A stretch of 64,000 bases of DNA, from the NCBI GenBank assembly GCA_022577435.1, contig JAKOON010000012.1, positions 17,770,585-17,834,584 of the forward strand, written 5' to 3'. This stretch comes from Embiotoca jacksoni. Taxonomy: Eukaryota; Chordata; Actinopteri; Embiotocidae. The position numbers and the translations under genes were made by a program. Positions within the stretch are counted from its first letter, which is position 1. Each line of letters opens with the position of its first letter. Under the pieces are notes generated by a model. That model searched no databases. It was not told the origin of the DNA and was given only the letters and a program-made list of their open reading frames with translations. This document shows, piece by piece, positions 49,281 to 62,571 of the stretch.

Positions 49281-52200
49281 GCGTGCAATTACTTGTGTGT
49301 TATACTTGTGTGACTCCAAAGACATTTTATTTGTTTTCCATTGCAGAAATACAACCGAGTGTCTGGTTACAATAGAATCTGCCGGGTTATAAAATACCCT
49401 GACAAATCTCAATATGTCCTCTGCACAGAGCACTTTGTGAAAATGAACAATGACTGACGAGCACTGAGCAGTCAACATGCGACAGCACAGCAGCAGGCGG
49501 GAAGGCAGGGTCTCCATGGATATGCCTTTATGTTTTGCTGAAAAGCCTTTGTAACGTCTTTGTGTGGTGGGTGTTAGTGTCAAACTCCATTGTTTTCACA
49601 TTATAAGGTGCCTTATTTGACCTGCGTATGGTCGGCAGGATGATGCATCAGTTCTACTTTGGAATCCATTATAAAAATGAGATAAATTCTAACCTCCGGT
49701 ATTTTAACTTCTTCCCTTCCCACAGTGATGTAGCGTCTCCAGGGTGTGTTAACATCAGAGTGTATATTGGGTGGGCAAACCCGGTATCACTGCAAAGCGT
49801 GACCATAGCCACATCCTTCGTTGCGTGACATTTACATGCATGTAAGTTTCACGCTTATAATACGTACAACTTTCATGCCCACACACCCCGTCACATGGCT
49901 ATCTCACATTTTGCTATAGTGGATGAGCGTGTCTATTTCACGCTTTGCTGTGATACAGGGTTCGGTGGGCGTAGTGTCCTCCGGGTTTCAGTCAGATTGA
50001 ACTTTGAACACTTATTCACACAATTATAAGGACTTGCATACGGTGCTGCATCAGGGTAAACTCCACAGTGTACGTGCAAACACAAAAGCAAGACAGAATA
50101 GGAGGAGGAAAATTTTTACCTGTGAGCTATGATACATAGGGGTAAGCAAGTATACTATAGTTAATGGATGAAGCATATTCCTAATGATTTTAGAGTGGTA
50201 TCTGAATCTAGGTGGAAAATCACTCTATGTAAAGCAGAATTTAGTGGACATTCCATATGCACTGTGACATATCAAAGTTATAAATGTGTCTTGTCATGTA
50301 TTGTTTGCCTTTTTGAAAACATCAACTGAAAGATTACTTACTGATAGGCCTTTCCCAGCAGACATGTACAGTAGGAGTAACATTGGTACTCTCTTATTCA
50401 AGTGTCCCAGTTAGCCATAAGAGTGTGACAATGAGCAGGCATTCACAATACCAGGACGAGGGGCGCCGTACTGAAGGGGAAGAGGGACTGACTATCCAGG
50501 GCCTCCTCCAAAAACCTGCAGCGAAAAATTGAAGCTGGCTGAATAAATTTGTTGAGAGAATGAACTTTGTTTCAAAAGCACATTTCGTATAGAGCGTATC
50601 AGTCTGGCATCAAATAGTCCATGCAGAATGCAGCATGTATATGTGTGCAGTGTTGTATTTTCGGGGTTGTGGTGGTGGGATGTTGGGGCCCAAAATCCCT
50701 CGCAGCACCTCTGACCAGGACCCCAAAACAGACACACTTTTATGTTTCCTACTGTGCTGCAACAACACAACATGTCTTCAGTTAAAAATATCCATAAACC
50801 CCAAAGAAGTGAAGCTGCCATTTATTTCGAGTTAACAGCCAAGTTTGTGTTTCTCAGATGTTGTCACCCAGGCGGTTTCCTCAGAGTGAGTGAAAAGGAT
50901 GACGATGTCTTTCATGTGGTGATGTAGCAGTATGGTCTGGTCACAGATGAACGCCAATCGCATGTACCTTCTCGTAGGTTTAAATAGTTGGCAAAAATGT
51001 TAATTACCCACCAGTGCTGTGGTGTTGATTACTCTCAGGCTCTCCAGAGGACACCCCACCCCGCCCTGCAACACTTCTCTGTATTAAACTGTAACTTTGT
51101 TCAATGCAAGCTGGATTCAATGAGCATAATTACAGACAGTCCTCCTGTACTGCTCCAGATTTACCCCAGCAAACTGTCTGGCTGGTTCTCTGCCCCACAT
51201 AGGTGATTGCTTTGTTAAATTCCAAATGTGAGGTGCATTTTTTTTTTTAACGCTTGCTGATCTTGGCTGTGTGATAAAAAAAAAATGCACACATGTTCTG
51301 CTCCTCTAACCTCTCTCTGTAGGGAAGGGAGAAGCAAGCAGCGCTGTAACAGTCCTGACTTGTAGCTAATCTTAATGGCATATTCTGCTGGGGCTTGGCC
51401 TACATAGAGAGCTAGCTGTGCCTCTTCTTAAAAAGGAGACCTAACAGGCAGTGCAGTGCACAAGATATATTAACCGTACAGCGTATAAACATAGCATGAA
51501 CACACAAGGCAGCGCTCGGTCTGCATGCCGTCAGGACGACGGAGTGTGTGTTGTTGGAGCCAATTAGTGAAAACACTCACCGATACGCAGACAGTCAGCT
51601 GAACTGATAGATGTGACGCTGCTCAACTTCTCCGTCCGCTTACTTCACACAGAAGTTTCCACAGAGCAGGGAGACAAAGTGAGGGGGTGGCTGCCATCTG
51701 CTACTGTGACTGAAACTGTGCTATCAGGCATCAGGCTGTGTGCATGTGTGCAGGGCTTATGATATATTTACTTTTCTTAAATCTTAAAATCTGGTAATCT
51801 GTCAGTTTACTTTAAAAGCTACGTCCAGATTTTTAGATTTATATGAAACAAAAACTCTAAATTTAATCATATAAGTTTTTCCAAAAATAAATTCAGTGAT
51901 ATTGTTAAAATCCTTAAAATGACACCTACTTCTTTTCCCTTATTAAAAATTCCAGAATGTGAGTTTGCAAATATTCACAAGTTTAACTACTCCACAAAAG
52001 ATGTCTGATACTTCACTATAAATTTTCACACTACTTATATTAGTTGAATATTTGACCAGGGTTGACTTTCAAACTATTTGTGATGTCACAAATCATCCTC
52101 GTTGGCCCACCCCTTAAAAATTGATTTTCATTGAGAAACTTCCCCCCTTCAGCAGATGGTATATTTACACATATAGAACGATTTATGAGCAGAAACTCTG

Positions 52201-53112
52201 CACATACATCATTCAATTATTGAAACAAGAGCATAACAACATTTTTAAATGGAGGGGAACTTTAATAATCAGGAAACAGGTTATGAAATTTGATCGAGTT
52301 AGTCAGATTACAAATCTGATCGCAATCAATCTTTGCTTTTATGGACACTGAACAACAGTCAATATAGTTTTCAACATATATCTGTAAACCAACATGCACA
52401 TGGATGGACTATAATTATCTTCATGGGCTGTCAGTCACTCTGCTCCCTCACACATACTAACCCATACTATTCTCTCACCGACAAAATCGTTCAGTAGTTT
52501 CACTGGTCAGGAATCAGACAAACATTTGGAAATCACTGGAGCCACCTCAAATGCATGCAACATGTTAAATAACAGGAGGTAGGCAGGAGTGAAGGTAGGC
52601 ATCTTAAAGAGTCAAATGCGTTTAGACCTTTTCAACATCTGGCAAGAAAGTTGCATTTTCTTTGGGCTTTATTTTCAATCACACAGCTATCAGATTAGTC
52701 TCAGATGAATGAGGTGTGAAATGATAACTGTAGAATTTTAATATAAAAAAAAAATCACTATAATTTTACTTAAGATAATGATCTACAATGACCTTATTGT
52801 ACAACGTAATTGTCCATATTATAATTACTACAAGACTAGAAAACACAGCAAGCACCATTGGCTCATAGCTGTAAGACTCTACAGCGCTTATTACATATTA
52901 GGACAAGAGAGTAAATTTGCTGTCAAAGGTCTTGAATAGTTATACTGCCATGTGTACAGCAGTTCCTAATGCAGTCCTCAAGCGCCTTTTCTCCTACAAT
53001 TTACCGGTCCAGCTTTGCACTTGATCCATGTCATCAATGACGAGCGTCTGAAGGACTCGCAGCAGATGTACCTGGACAGAGATATCATAGAGTGTGAGCG
53101 CTTAAGTAGATC

Positions 53113-53150
53113 TGATGTGCAGCAGTGACACTGATGTGCAGCAGTGACAC
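53113..53150. repeat. 19-bp perfect tandem duplication
   Basis: The unit TGATGTGCAGCAGTGACAC occurs twice head to tail without mismatch. Confidence 0.95.
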
Positions 53151-53630
53151 TACAGAACAAAATCTTCGCAGGACAGGGTATAGTTGAGGACTGAAGTGGG
53201 AGCACCGGGGGAGATTTTATTCCAACACAGAACTAGAGCTGTTTGGCTTCTTCCACTATTTTAAAATAGAATAAAACTATTTTAAGCCCGGCAGGTAAAT
53301 ATGAAAAGACCCCTCAGTTGTTATTGTATATTATCTTTAAAAACCGAGTGATATGGAGAGGAAATGTCCTGTAGAGCATGTTAAATACTCTGTTATTAAG
53401 ACAAAGTCAGACATCGAGGAAACTCCTTTATGAAGGAGTACATGTAGCAGTTTGACAAACTCTCAGTGCCATTCAGAGTCCTTCTCAGGCTCATCATGTG
53501 ATCACTGATGGTCTGATGTCATCCTCGACTCCCAGACTGTTAGTCAGACACACACTCAAAGCCACTGTGAGCCCCGCAGCCCGCCCTCCTCCCTGATTCT
53601 CTGTCGATAAAACACCCCTCCACTGGTACA

Positions 53631-53631
<1 letters not shown>

Positions 53632-53662
<31 letters not shown>

Positions 53663-53667
53663 GCACA
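53632..53667. repeat. Poly-C tract joined to (CA)n
   Basis: About 17 C followed by CA units with one CG interruption. Confidence 0.9.
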
Positions 53668-53972
53668 CCTCTTCAGCCTGTCCTGGGAAACACTGTGTCA
53701 ACAACCCATCTCCCACCTGCCCTCCCTCATTCCACACTCCTGTCAGTCACCTGTCACCACCGCCGTCACCAACAGCACATAGTAGCACATCGTCAGTCCG
53801 GCTCAAAGCCCACCTCCTGGGAGGGGAGAGGGGAAGAGGGACCAACAAAGCGGGAGGGGAAGTGATTGGAGAAATACGGGCGACAGATGTGAAAAGTGTT
53901 GTGTCAGAAGAGTGAAGAGAAAGAGGCAGGAAGAGTGACTTCAACAACACTCAGATCCAGTCGGTCACAATA

Positions 53973-53987
53973 CACCCACCCACACAC

Positions 53988-54077
<90 letters not shown>
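53973..54077. repeat. (CA)n microsatellite with CCCA units
   Basis: CCCA-type units lead into about 80 bp of pure CA repeat. Confidence 0.97.
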
Positions 54078-54078
<1 letters not shown>

Positions 54079-55319
54079 GAGAAGACATATCTTAGAAATC
54101 TCTCTTTTTTTGCTCCCCCTCTGTATTTCTATATCTCTCTCTTTCCCTCTGTATATAATTTGATGCTTGAAAATCCACCCTGTAGATAAAAAAAAAAAAA
54201 TACATAGACCATGTAATTTGTTCAGTTTAAGGATCATAAGATCCCAGGATAAATGAGATTAGGTGAGACCTCCTCATCTGTTTGTGACTGGTGATAGATG
54301 TCAGCCAGTAATCAACCAAGGAATGTAATCCTTTCCTAGGCAGAGGACTGAGCGGCCGGCGGGTTGGAGGCGGTCGCTGCTCGACCTCCAGCCAGCCGTC
54401 CACATCACATGATTATGGTGTTAAAGCCCAAAGTCGGCTCGCTTTCAGGCCCCCAGAAGCCTTTGCAGCAGGTCCGTAAGCCGTGCCATCTATCCACAAC
54501 CAGCTGCGGGGCAGTTTGCTTTGGATGCAGCAGAGCGTCAGAAACAAAGCAGGTCGTACTGATGCGACGCTTCGACTTGGATTTTAGGAATATCAGGTGA
54601 ACTGTGTGGTTGTCGCAGGATTATACGAGGAGGTTGGATTGTACAAGGTAATGGGGGGATTGGACTCTTTTACTCCGAGGGTCGTCCCAGATTCACAGCG
54701 GCCGGCTGATCAGCCCTGGAAGGAAGAGTGACGCTGCATCTCTAAATGGGCCATTAGAGGCGTTTTTCCTCTTCTTGTCTCTTCTTATCCGGTTGCTCTA
54801 AGTTGAAACGCGCACATTCAGCTTGTTTTTGCTCCGCTATTGCTTTCTTCCTGGTTATCTCTTTTCAATAGAAACCGGTCCAGGTGGTGTTGTCATTAGT
54901 GGGCTAGAATCCTTCTTAGAGGAGAGCTCTGCAACGCGGCGCCACTCATTTGTTCTCATTTGACTTCTCTCCATTATACGCAGAGCCGAGGTGGCACCAT
55001 CCCCACGGGGGCAGCGTTGCATTTTCACCTTGATTGCTTTTGGCTTTCTTGTTGAACATGTTTCTCGAGCGGCAGCAGAAGTCGAGCAGCCACAGCTGGT
55101 GTCACACACTCAGCCTGAAGAGCGCTGCTGCAAGACTGCATATGCTGCGGCGTGCAGATCGTCCATAGCTCTCTGGAAGTAAAACCAGGATATATTTCAG
55201 TGCTGGAAGAGAGGGGATTGGAAAAAACAACAAGGGCCCGGTCACAGGCTGTGAGCCAGCACGGGTACTAGGTAGTTTGGATCGGACTGGGCGGCTTTTG
55301 TGAACGGCTTGTGCACATA

Positions 55320-55390
55320 ATGTGTTTGCGTGGAGAAGCCAGGCAGAGATTTCAACTGAGCTCCAACCCAGGATTCGACAGCTACGCTCA
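55320..55390 (+). CDS. Candidate second alternative first exon of rims2
   Basis: An ATG at 55320 (A at -3) opens MCLRGEARQRFQLSSNPGFD followed by SYA and ends CA before a good GTAAGG donor. The two leftover bases are the phase required by the exon at 62572 (CA+G = Gln, then KRSPSAS). An in-frame TAG at 55269-55271 closes the frame upstream. The surrounding 54.7-55.3 kb has somewhat more CpG than the rest of the intron. I do not recognise the peptide, and chance phase agreement is one in three, so this is a proposal only. It could instead be random intron. Confidence 0.3.
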
Positions 55391-56790
55391 GTAAGGCTGC
55401 TTATATCTCAGGATTTTCACTGTAATACGCAGTGAGGATGTATCATGTTAGAAAATGCAGCGTTTTAAATCCTTCATTTGATAGTCTTAAACTCTATTTA
55501 GTGACTATGAACATGTAAACTTTTAATTTTAAATGTAGAGTGTCGTAAAATCTGTTTTCTTTATGTAAATGTAATTCATGGTTGATATAGTCCATGTTAG
55601 TAAATCATCACAGAACAGATTTAGCAGCATGCAGCTTGTACATACAGTATATTGTGCATTTATGGAGTGCAATCAGTTTTTTTTTTTTGCAGTAGCACTG
55701 TGCTGTTGCTGTCGTTGCCTTTGGGGCATAATTGTCAGAGCAGCATTGGAAAGCTGCTACGACAAAGCAGCAACTTGATCATTTTGGCTTTTACAGCATC
55801 ACAGAGAGGTTAAAGCTCAAGCTAATATCAGTGAAGTGCTGATTGAGGGTGTTGTGGTGAGAGAGTGAGTAAGTGTGTGTCAGTGTGTACGTGTTTAGGT
55901 GCCTACACAGGCAGCTGAGAGCATGAAACCAGCAACAACTGTGAAGGGTTCATCACTCACTGAAAGCTTCCTCATTGACTCTGAATTATTGATCTCTGGG
56001 CTTGTGGCATTGCTTTGGTTTTAAATGGAATATCAACATAACCTCGAGGCAAATAGATGTGGGGATGGAGGTCCACATTGTCTAATTCACTGTGGAAATC
56101 ATCAAGAATAAGACCCTTTTCTTATCTTATTTATAAGCTTTGCTTAAAAAAAAACCCCTTCTTGTATTTTTATCATGCCTTTAACTGTAAGAGGTGATGA
56201 TGAGGAACAGAGAGGTCACAATTTAGCCTTCCATGATCAATTAAACTAGCTCATGATGCTTTTCATTGAGAGTGGCTTCTCTTTAAACTGTTCGACCAAT
56301 CACAGGCAATTGTTTTAAACATACAATAATTATCTGCTGCTAAAGACACAGTAGCAAAAGCAACCTGCAGTTGTTGTATAATGTCTTTTTGTCTACACTG
56401 TGTGGCACTATTATTGGTCTATTTGGAGTTATTTTGAATGTAATTCAATATGACGGTCGAGGCAGTTTGGAATTATTTTCAAGTGCATTAAAACTATGTT
56501 AGTTTTTTTTTTACTCTGAATGGATGAATGAGATAAATAATCATTATTCCAGTATTGAGAAAATGATTGATTATCATTTCAGCCATTATTGTGCATTACA
56601 AGGACAGCATGAAGATCATTAGCTGTGTTTGTGTGTGCAGGGCTTTTGAGTTTATATGAAATGTTCCCTCTGTAGTTATTTAGTGTTGCAGATTTGATCA
56701 TAAACCCACATCAAATGTTAATGATTCACGACTCAGGCTTCCTGCTTGATCTGAGTCCTTTCATCATACAGAGTATAGTGAAAGAGAGTG

Positions 56791-56791
<1 letters not shown>

Positions 56792-56843
<52 letters not shown>
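56792..56843. repeat. (CA)n microsatellite
   Basis: Uninterrupted CA repeat, about 52 bp. Confidence 0.97.
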
Positions 56844-56846
<3 letters not shown>

Positions 56847-58516
56847 GAACTGAGAGAGTGAAACAGTTGGACAGTCCAGTCCGTTTGCAGCCTGCGAACT
56901 GGGCTCTGAGGATGTTGCTGATCCGATCCCGTCAGTAGGTCAGAGCAACATGATGAAGGAGAGTGGGACACGCCCGCCTCTCTTTACACCACAACGTAGC
57001 AGGGAATTTCACCAATTGTTTATTGTTTTTTTAATGTTGTGTGGCGGAAAATAACATCATATAAAGGTTTTACCGTGGCGAGCATGTCGGGTCACTTCTA
57101 ATCTTTTCGGGTTACACTTTTTAATCTTCCAGGGCCATAGTGTAATCCTATGATTTTTGTGAGCCATGGATTTGATACATTATGCTGCTTTTGATAAGGA
57201 CAGTGTATTTGAAAAAGATGATTATAACTGGAATTACTTCTGGAGCAGTGGAGGTGTATCAGGCGGTGATGGCAGCAAAAACAGAAGCCATGTTTAACGC
57301 AAGATCTGAGAGAGGGCTGAAATCTGAAGAGCAAAAATGACAATCATTACACCCAAAAGAACATCCTTGTCATCATACTTTCCATCACCATGTCAGGTGA
57401 AACACTCCGTCTGTCAATCATATAGCAAAGCCACCATCGCCATCCCTGAACTGAATCTCCTTGTCATCCCCGTCCTTGTCTGTAGCTGAATGATACACTG
57501 TTAGAGCAGAGGATTTCTATAGTTAGCTCAGAACAGGACAACAGCAGCAACAAGGGCTGCTGTTATTCCCACAGCAGGACCGCGCTGAAGCCCTGGCCTG
57601 TATTCCCATAATGCACCATTCAGACAGTGAACATGCCTCTCTATTGTCGGCCTGTTAGGTTGATTCACTGCTCGTCGATCTGCTGCACACCACGCCGCCT
57701 GCGCCGCGGCTCGGTGCCTCGTGTGCGGTGACATCACATGTGGATCTGTGCGACATAAGCGGGACGTGATGGAGGGAGCGTGTCGCCGTGTGGTTCGTGA
57801 CTCAATCATTGCAGCAGCCGGTGTCACAGGCATCTTAATCCCATGGTGTCCCATCCTGCCTTTTCATGCTCGAGCCAGACAAACACGATGCTGAATGCAC
57901 CATGCACACCAGCTGCACGTTAAGTCACAGGCCACAGTTAACCGGCATCTACTCCTTTATTTCTTCCCTCTAATTCACATTCATTGTCGATGATATCTCC
58001 GTTCCCTTTTCACTTTCTGTTTCTCCTTTCTTTATCTCGGTGTCACTGAGGATCGAATGCAAATCTGAGATCAGTAGAGTGTGTCATGGCAGAGCTGTGC
58101 AGAGCTCAGAGGTAGACACGGGGAGGCTATTACAGTAGCAGTGGCAGCTGGAGAAATGGAGGAATATTGCACAGTACAAAATGTTGTGCTGCGCCACCGC
58201 TCTGTTCTGTAGACTGAGGGCTGGTTCAGTGCAGACGGCATTAGCATCATGATGCAGATGCTGATGGAGGAGAGCGGGTTTTGCTAGCTTGCTTGCTAGC
58301 TGCCACAGACATTTCTCTGTTTGGACAGGAAGGACGTACGAGGCTAAACGGGAGCAGAGAAATGTGATACTTGTGTCAAGATGAGTTAGAGCTCGTCAAA
58401 GGGCGGTTTGTTAATGTCTGTTGGAGTTTGCTTTGTGCATCTACTATGTGCATGTGTGTGTTCTGGGTGTAGCATTTCAAGACAACATCCCAGAGAGGAC
58501 ATGAGCCTGAAGCCCC

Positions 58517-58549
58517 GAGGACACCCTGAGGACACCCTGAGGACACCCT
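58517..58549. repeat. 11-bp tandem repeat, three copies
   Basis: Unit GAGGACACCCT repeated three times perfectly. Confidence 0.95.
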
Positions 58550-58685
58550 GAGAGCCAAAGTGGAGCATTTCTGAGCAGCCAGTGCAGTACCAAGCACACG
58601 CATACACACACAGGAATGCACAAGTTAACACATAACACAAACCTCCACGATCATCAAGTCACTTTTAAAGATGGATTTTCCGTGC

Positions 58686-58736
58686 ACATCACACCCTCCC
58701 CCACCCCCCCACACCCTCCCCCACACCCTCCCACCC
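58686..58736. repeat. C-rich (CACCCTCCC)-type low-complexity tract
   Basis: Imperfect repeats of ACACCCTCCCC/CACCCCCCC on the sense strand, G-rich on the other. Confidence 0.85.
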
Positions 58737-59946
58737 CGCGTCACAGCACCTCTCCCTTACTCCAGCACATCATCTCTGTTGCCGCCTCGCTTTGAATTTG
58801 TGAACGAAGCGACGCTCAGTTAGTGTCCAGGAGCACACCATGAATAATGCAACAACTGTCATGTGTTTTTCTCCGGCTTCGTCTGAATCACTGGTGCATT
58901 TGGATGCGAAGGTGATAGGAGGCATTTGTTTTGACGTGAAACAGAAAGGAGAAGTCACTTGTGTGAGCTGGCTGCCTCCTAGAGACTCAGAGTGGCCTTT
59001 TGTCTTTGTCTTTCCTGTAAATAAGGGTGTGTTCATTAAAGCGCACATCCATTCGAGTCTTGCTGTGTTTTCCATTTCTTCTTTGGTGCTATGATTGCTG
59101 CTGTGTTTTGTACAAAAAAAAAAAAGAAATCACTCATCTGTTGACCAGTTTGTGGCAAATACAGTCGCTTCTTTTGTCTTGGATTTTCTGTTGATGAGTG
59201 TTATGCAGCAGATGATGGCCATGTCTTTGACTGTTCACTCTTGTCCTCCCAGTAATGTAGCAGACGGCAAGTCCTGTGCCATCTTTTTTCTTATGAAAAA
59301 CATGCCTTATAACTGGTATGTCAAATATCAATTCTCTACACTTTTATTAACCAGCTGTTGGGTCAATCAGAATCCCGCAGTCACCAGTTATTGCTTCATG
59401 TTATCTGTAGTGAAAACACAGGTCAACATTGGCATCCTTAAAGGCAGATTGGTAGTTTGTCAAAAGCTGCACAATCTGTCACAATCAGCTTTAATATAAG
59501 ATATATGGCATTAATATAACATTTAAAATGGCATTAATTGATTATTTTAGCCACTTAGGAGGAACAAAGCCAGCTGTTAAAACAAAACTGGCAATTATAT
59601 ATAAACTCACCTTGGTGTGGAAAGTGGACATGCAACACATTGGACATAGGTGACATAGGTCATGTGACCGAGGTCATTTGAAAAAGTACAAAAGTGCTAA
59701 AGTCCATGCAAGGAGGTAGATTAGAGGTGATTGGATGCAACCATAGACTGTATATAAAAGTGGATGTTGCTTCCGGCTCTGAAAAATGAGACCGATGCAG
59801 AAGTGCCTTACGCTGCGACACCACCAAGTGCCGCTAGAGGTTGGCTCCAAAAAGACTCCAGCTCCATAAGCTCCCATTCAACTAGTCTCATACAATTAGT
59901 CAATCAAATTTCTCCATGAGTTATCTCGGTGTTGTCAGCTAAAGTT

Positions 59947-60242
59947 GCTCCTTCTTATTCGTTTTCTGGCGGTCCATCTGAAAATAATCCCGTTATTAAT
60001 GATAAAATAAGCTTAAAAAAACCTGAGTTTTTGGTGGCGTGTCTGTTTGATTGACAGGCCTGTGGTGCAGTCAGGTTACAGCTATCGGTGGGCGGGACAT
60101 AGTATCGTCAGGTTTCCAATCAGATCAGTCAGATCCCCCGCTCGTTTCTTTCCAGCTTGCCCAAATATGGTCACTACCGGCTTGAGATTTCATTACAACC
60201 GTTCACAAACAAATGCGTGACGTCACTGTTGGTTGCAGCTTG
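59947..60242. repeat. Dispersed repeat, copy B (pairs with 3346-3636)
   Basis: Same order of landmarks as copy A, including GGCGTGTCTGTTTGATTGAC and CTGTGGTGCAGTCAGGTTA. Near its end it has a perfect CRE, TGACGTCA (60218-60225), where copy A has TGACTTCA. The adjoining 59738-59880 (CCATAGACTGTATATAAAAG and following) has the look of another fish interspersed repeat or part of the same insertion, and is not found near copy A. Confidence 0.8.
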
Positions 60243-62571
60243 GATGGAACCAGGGTTTGAGTCCACTACAAAGCAAAGTGGATTTCTTTAAAGGAATCTT
60301 TCCCTAAATCATTGTTGTGCCTTTTGTGCCGTTTTTGTGTTTCTGCTTTCCTAAATGTAACGTTGTACTCCAGTGGACTTCTGGGTTTGTTGTGATGCCG
60401 GGTTGCATTATGACCTTATAGAGTTGTTATGGTTAGCACACTGTGGCCAACAGCATTCACATAGCAACATTACAAACACTCATGTGGAGTCCCGTTTGTT
60501 TCCTTCTGTTGAGTGTAACGTAATATTCATCCTCCTCTGATCTCTGTTTGCAGTCATGTTATTCTGTCCCTTCTAATATTAAGTAAAACTAACTTTTATG
60601 TACCCTTGTTGCTGGAAAGCACATTTTGTACCGCACTATTGCTCAACTTCTGCCCCTCTCTAACAGCCCATATTTTAACTGTACAGTAGTTCATGAACTG
60701 TAAACAGCCCTCATTCATCATTCTGTCTCTTCCTGGTTCTGGCACTTCACTTCAGTGAGATTATTCAGTGTTCGACATAGAAATTCAACACAGAGAACAC
60801 AAAAAGCATCTTCTTCCACACGTGCCTCTCCATCCTGCTTATATCTATTGTTCTGCACATCCATTATGCTCAGACGAACCCGAATCGTCTGTGATCCAAT
60901 ACGCACCGGCCAAACCTCCTCTGTCCTCTCCCATGAAACAGCCAATCACACGTGAGCAGTCCTTACCTTGGCCAGTGAGCAAGGCTGACAGCAGTGATTT
61001 ATGAAGCCCTTTGAAATTTATGGAAAGTTGTCACGTACAAAATTAAGGAGATGCTTCACAGAGCTTTTCCCTCACCAAAATGTCATTATTACTCTGGAGG
61101 AAAAGTGGAAGAAATGTAGGAGAAAAGTGGTTAATGAATAATTGATTCTGAACAAAAGAATAAATGCATTAATGCACAGTTAGCCTCCTCTAGGCTTTTC
61201 ATCCACTTCCTGCCTGGTTTCCTTTTTGACAACCAGACAATGATAAAATGATTGACAGCTAATTTTTGAAATATGAGGCTGCTGACTCGAACCATACTTG
61301 AAAATAACCATTTTAGCTATTTTTTCCAATTCAGGACTTCACTTTAATTTTGATCTATTTTATCAACACATATTTTTAGACAATGTTTGAAACACAGCAT
61401 GAGTTTAATGATTTTTTTTGTTAGTTGTGTTTGTGTCATCAGCTGTTTTCAACAGAAGGAATAAGGTGTTGAAATAAATAAATAAATAAGGTCCTCTGAG
61501 GTTCATAGATTCCGACAACTTAAACATGTTGTTTTTGTCTCTCTACGTCCCTCCATGTGCGCTGCACTGTGCACACAAATACAATCAGTCAATCTCTGAA
61601 TCATTTATCAATGCAATTCTCTCAGTACACCGACGGGTTCCTTATCTGTTTCCCCTTGCATAAAGTCACACACACACACACTCCCGCAATTAATTTGGAA
61701 AACACTATCAGGTCATATCCGGGCAGTTTGTATAGTTCATCTCGTGCCATCCTGTTGTTTATAATTGATTTAAGCACTGATATCAAGAAAGTAATCAGAT
61801 GCTATCAACATGAAAATGAAGTATTGCCTCTGTTGCTGAAAGAGTAGAATATTAAATATGACATGGTTGTGTTTGAAGACAAACAGGATTTTAACTGTAT
61901 GACTGTGCTGTAGATTTTCTCAACGTGGAAACCTGCGTTTGTATTTGGAGAATCAGGCTTAAAGCTACATGTATGTATTATCTGTCATACTTTTTCATTG
62001 GGACAGATCCATTAGTTGGTTTCTCCATGAATATTGTTTCTGTAAACTCTGATATTAAAACCTGATTGCATGAAAAACATGCCAAAAGGAGAGCATTAGC
62101 CAGCCATGTTGCAGAGCAGTCAGAGTCTCTTGCACTTGTGAGAGGAGGGAGTGGTGCTGCATCCTCCTGTTTGGTCCCATTTCTCTCTCTGCCTTTGTAT
62201 GTGAGTTTGACAGAGACAGTGCAGGCTTTCATCAGGGTTTGACAGGGACTGAAGTGCAAGGCAAAGTAAAGTGAAGCTACAGACGACAGACAAAAGGGCT
62301 CAGCCTCAGCAGAGTAGCACAGAGATGTGTGGAAAAAAGCACTGAGGCTATTATTTCATTAGTAAAGTACACGTCCGCTGTATGCTCACTGGAAATTTGA
62401 TTAAACATTAAAAATATGCATAGACAAACTTCAGTTCTTTTAAACTTGTGATTTTAATCAGGCCAAAGAAATTACCATAATAAACTGTATATTCAAAAAA
62501 ACAGACAACATCCAGTTCAAAGTGAACCGCATAATTCATTTAATACTTTTGTTCCCCTTTGTGGTCCACAG

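Larger units (their letters stand above)
34256..62571 (+). other. rims2: rims2 intron, 28.3 kb
   Basis: Host of the alternative first exon at 38351-38472 and a weaker candidate at 55320-55390, many CA/TG microsatellites, poly-C tracts, a G-rich tract and one dispersed repeat copy. Unique stretches such as 35.5-37.6, 41-43.6, 44-49, 49.4-53.5 and 60.3-62.5 kb show nothing I can support as a gene. Confidence 0.8.

Noticed and set aside
54364..54600. 78-codon frame (ATG at 54409) with a donor-like GTGAAC in rims2-compatible phase
   Set aside because: Weak donor, unrecognised peptide, start not in convincing context. Mentioned only as a caution beside the 55320 candidate.
59095..59499. 134-codon frame on +, next to 58840-59094
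   Set aside because: No domain recognised. The two frames are separated by a stop and poly-A run, with no transposase or reverse-transcriptase motif visible.
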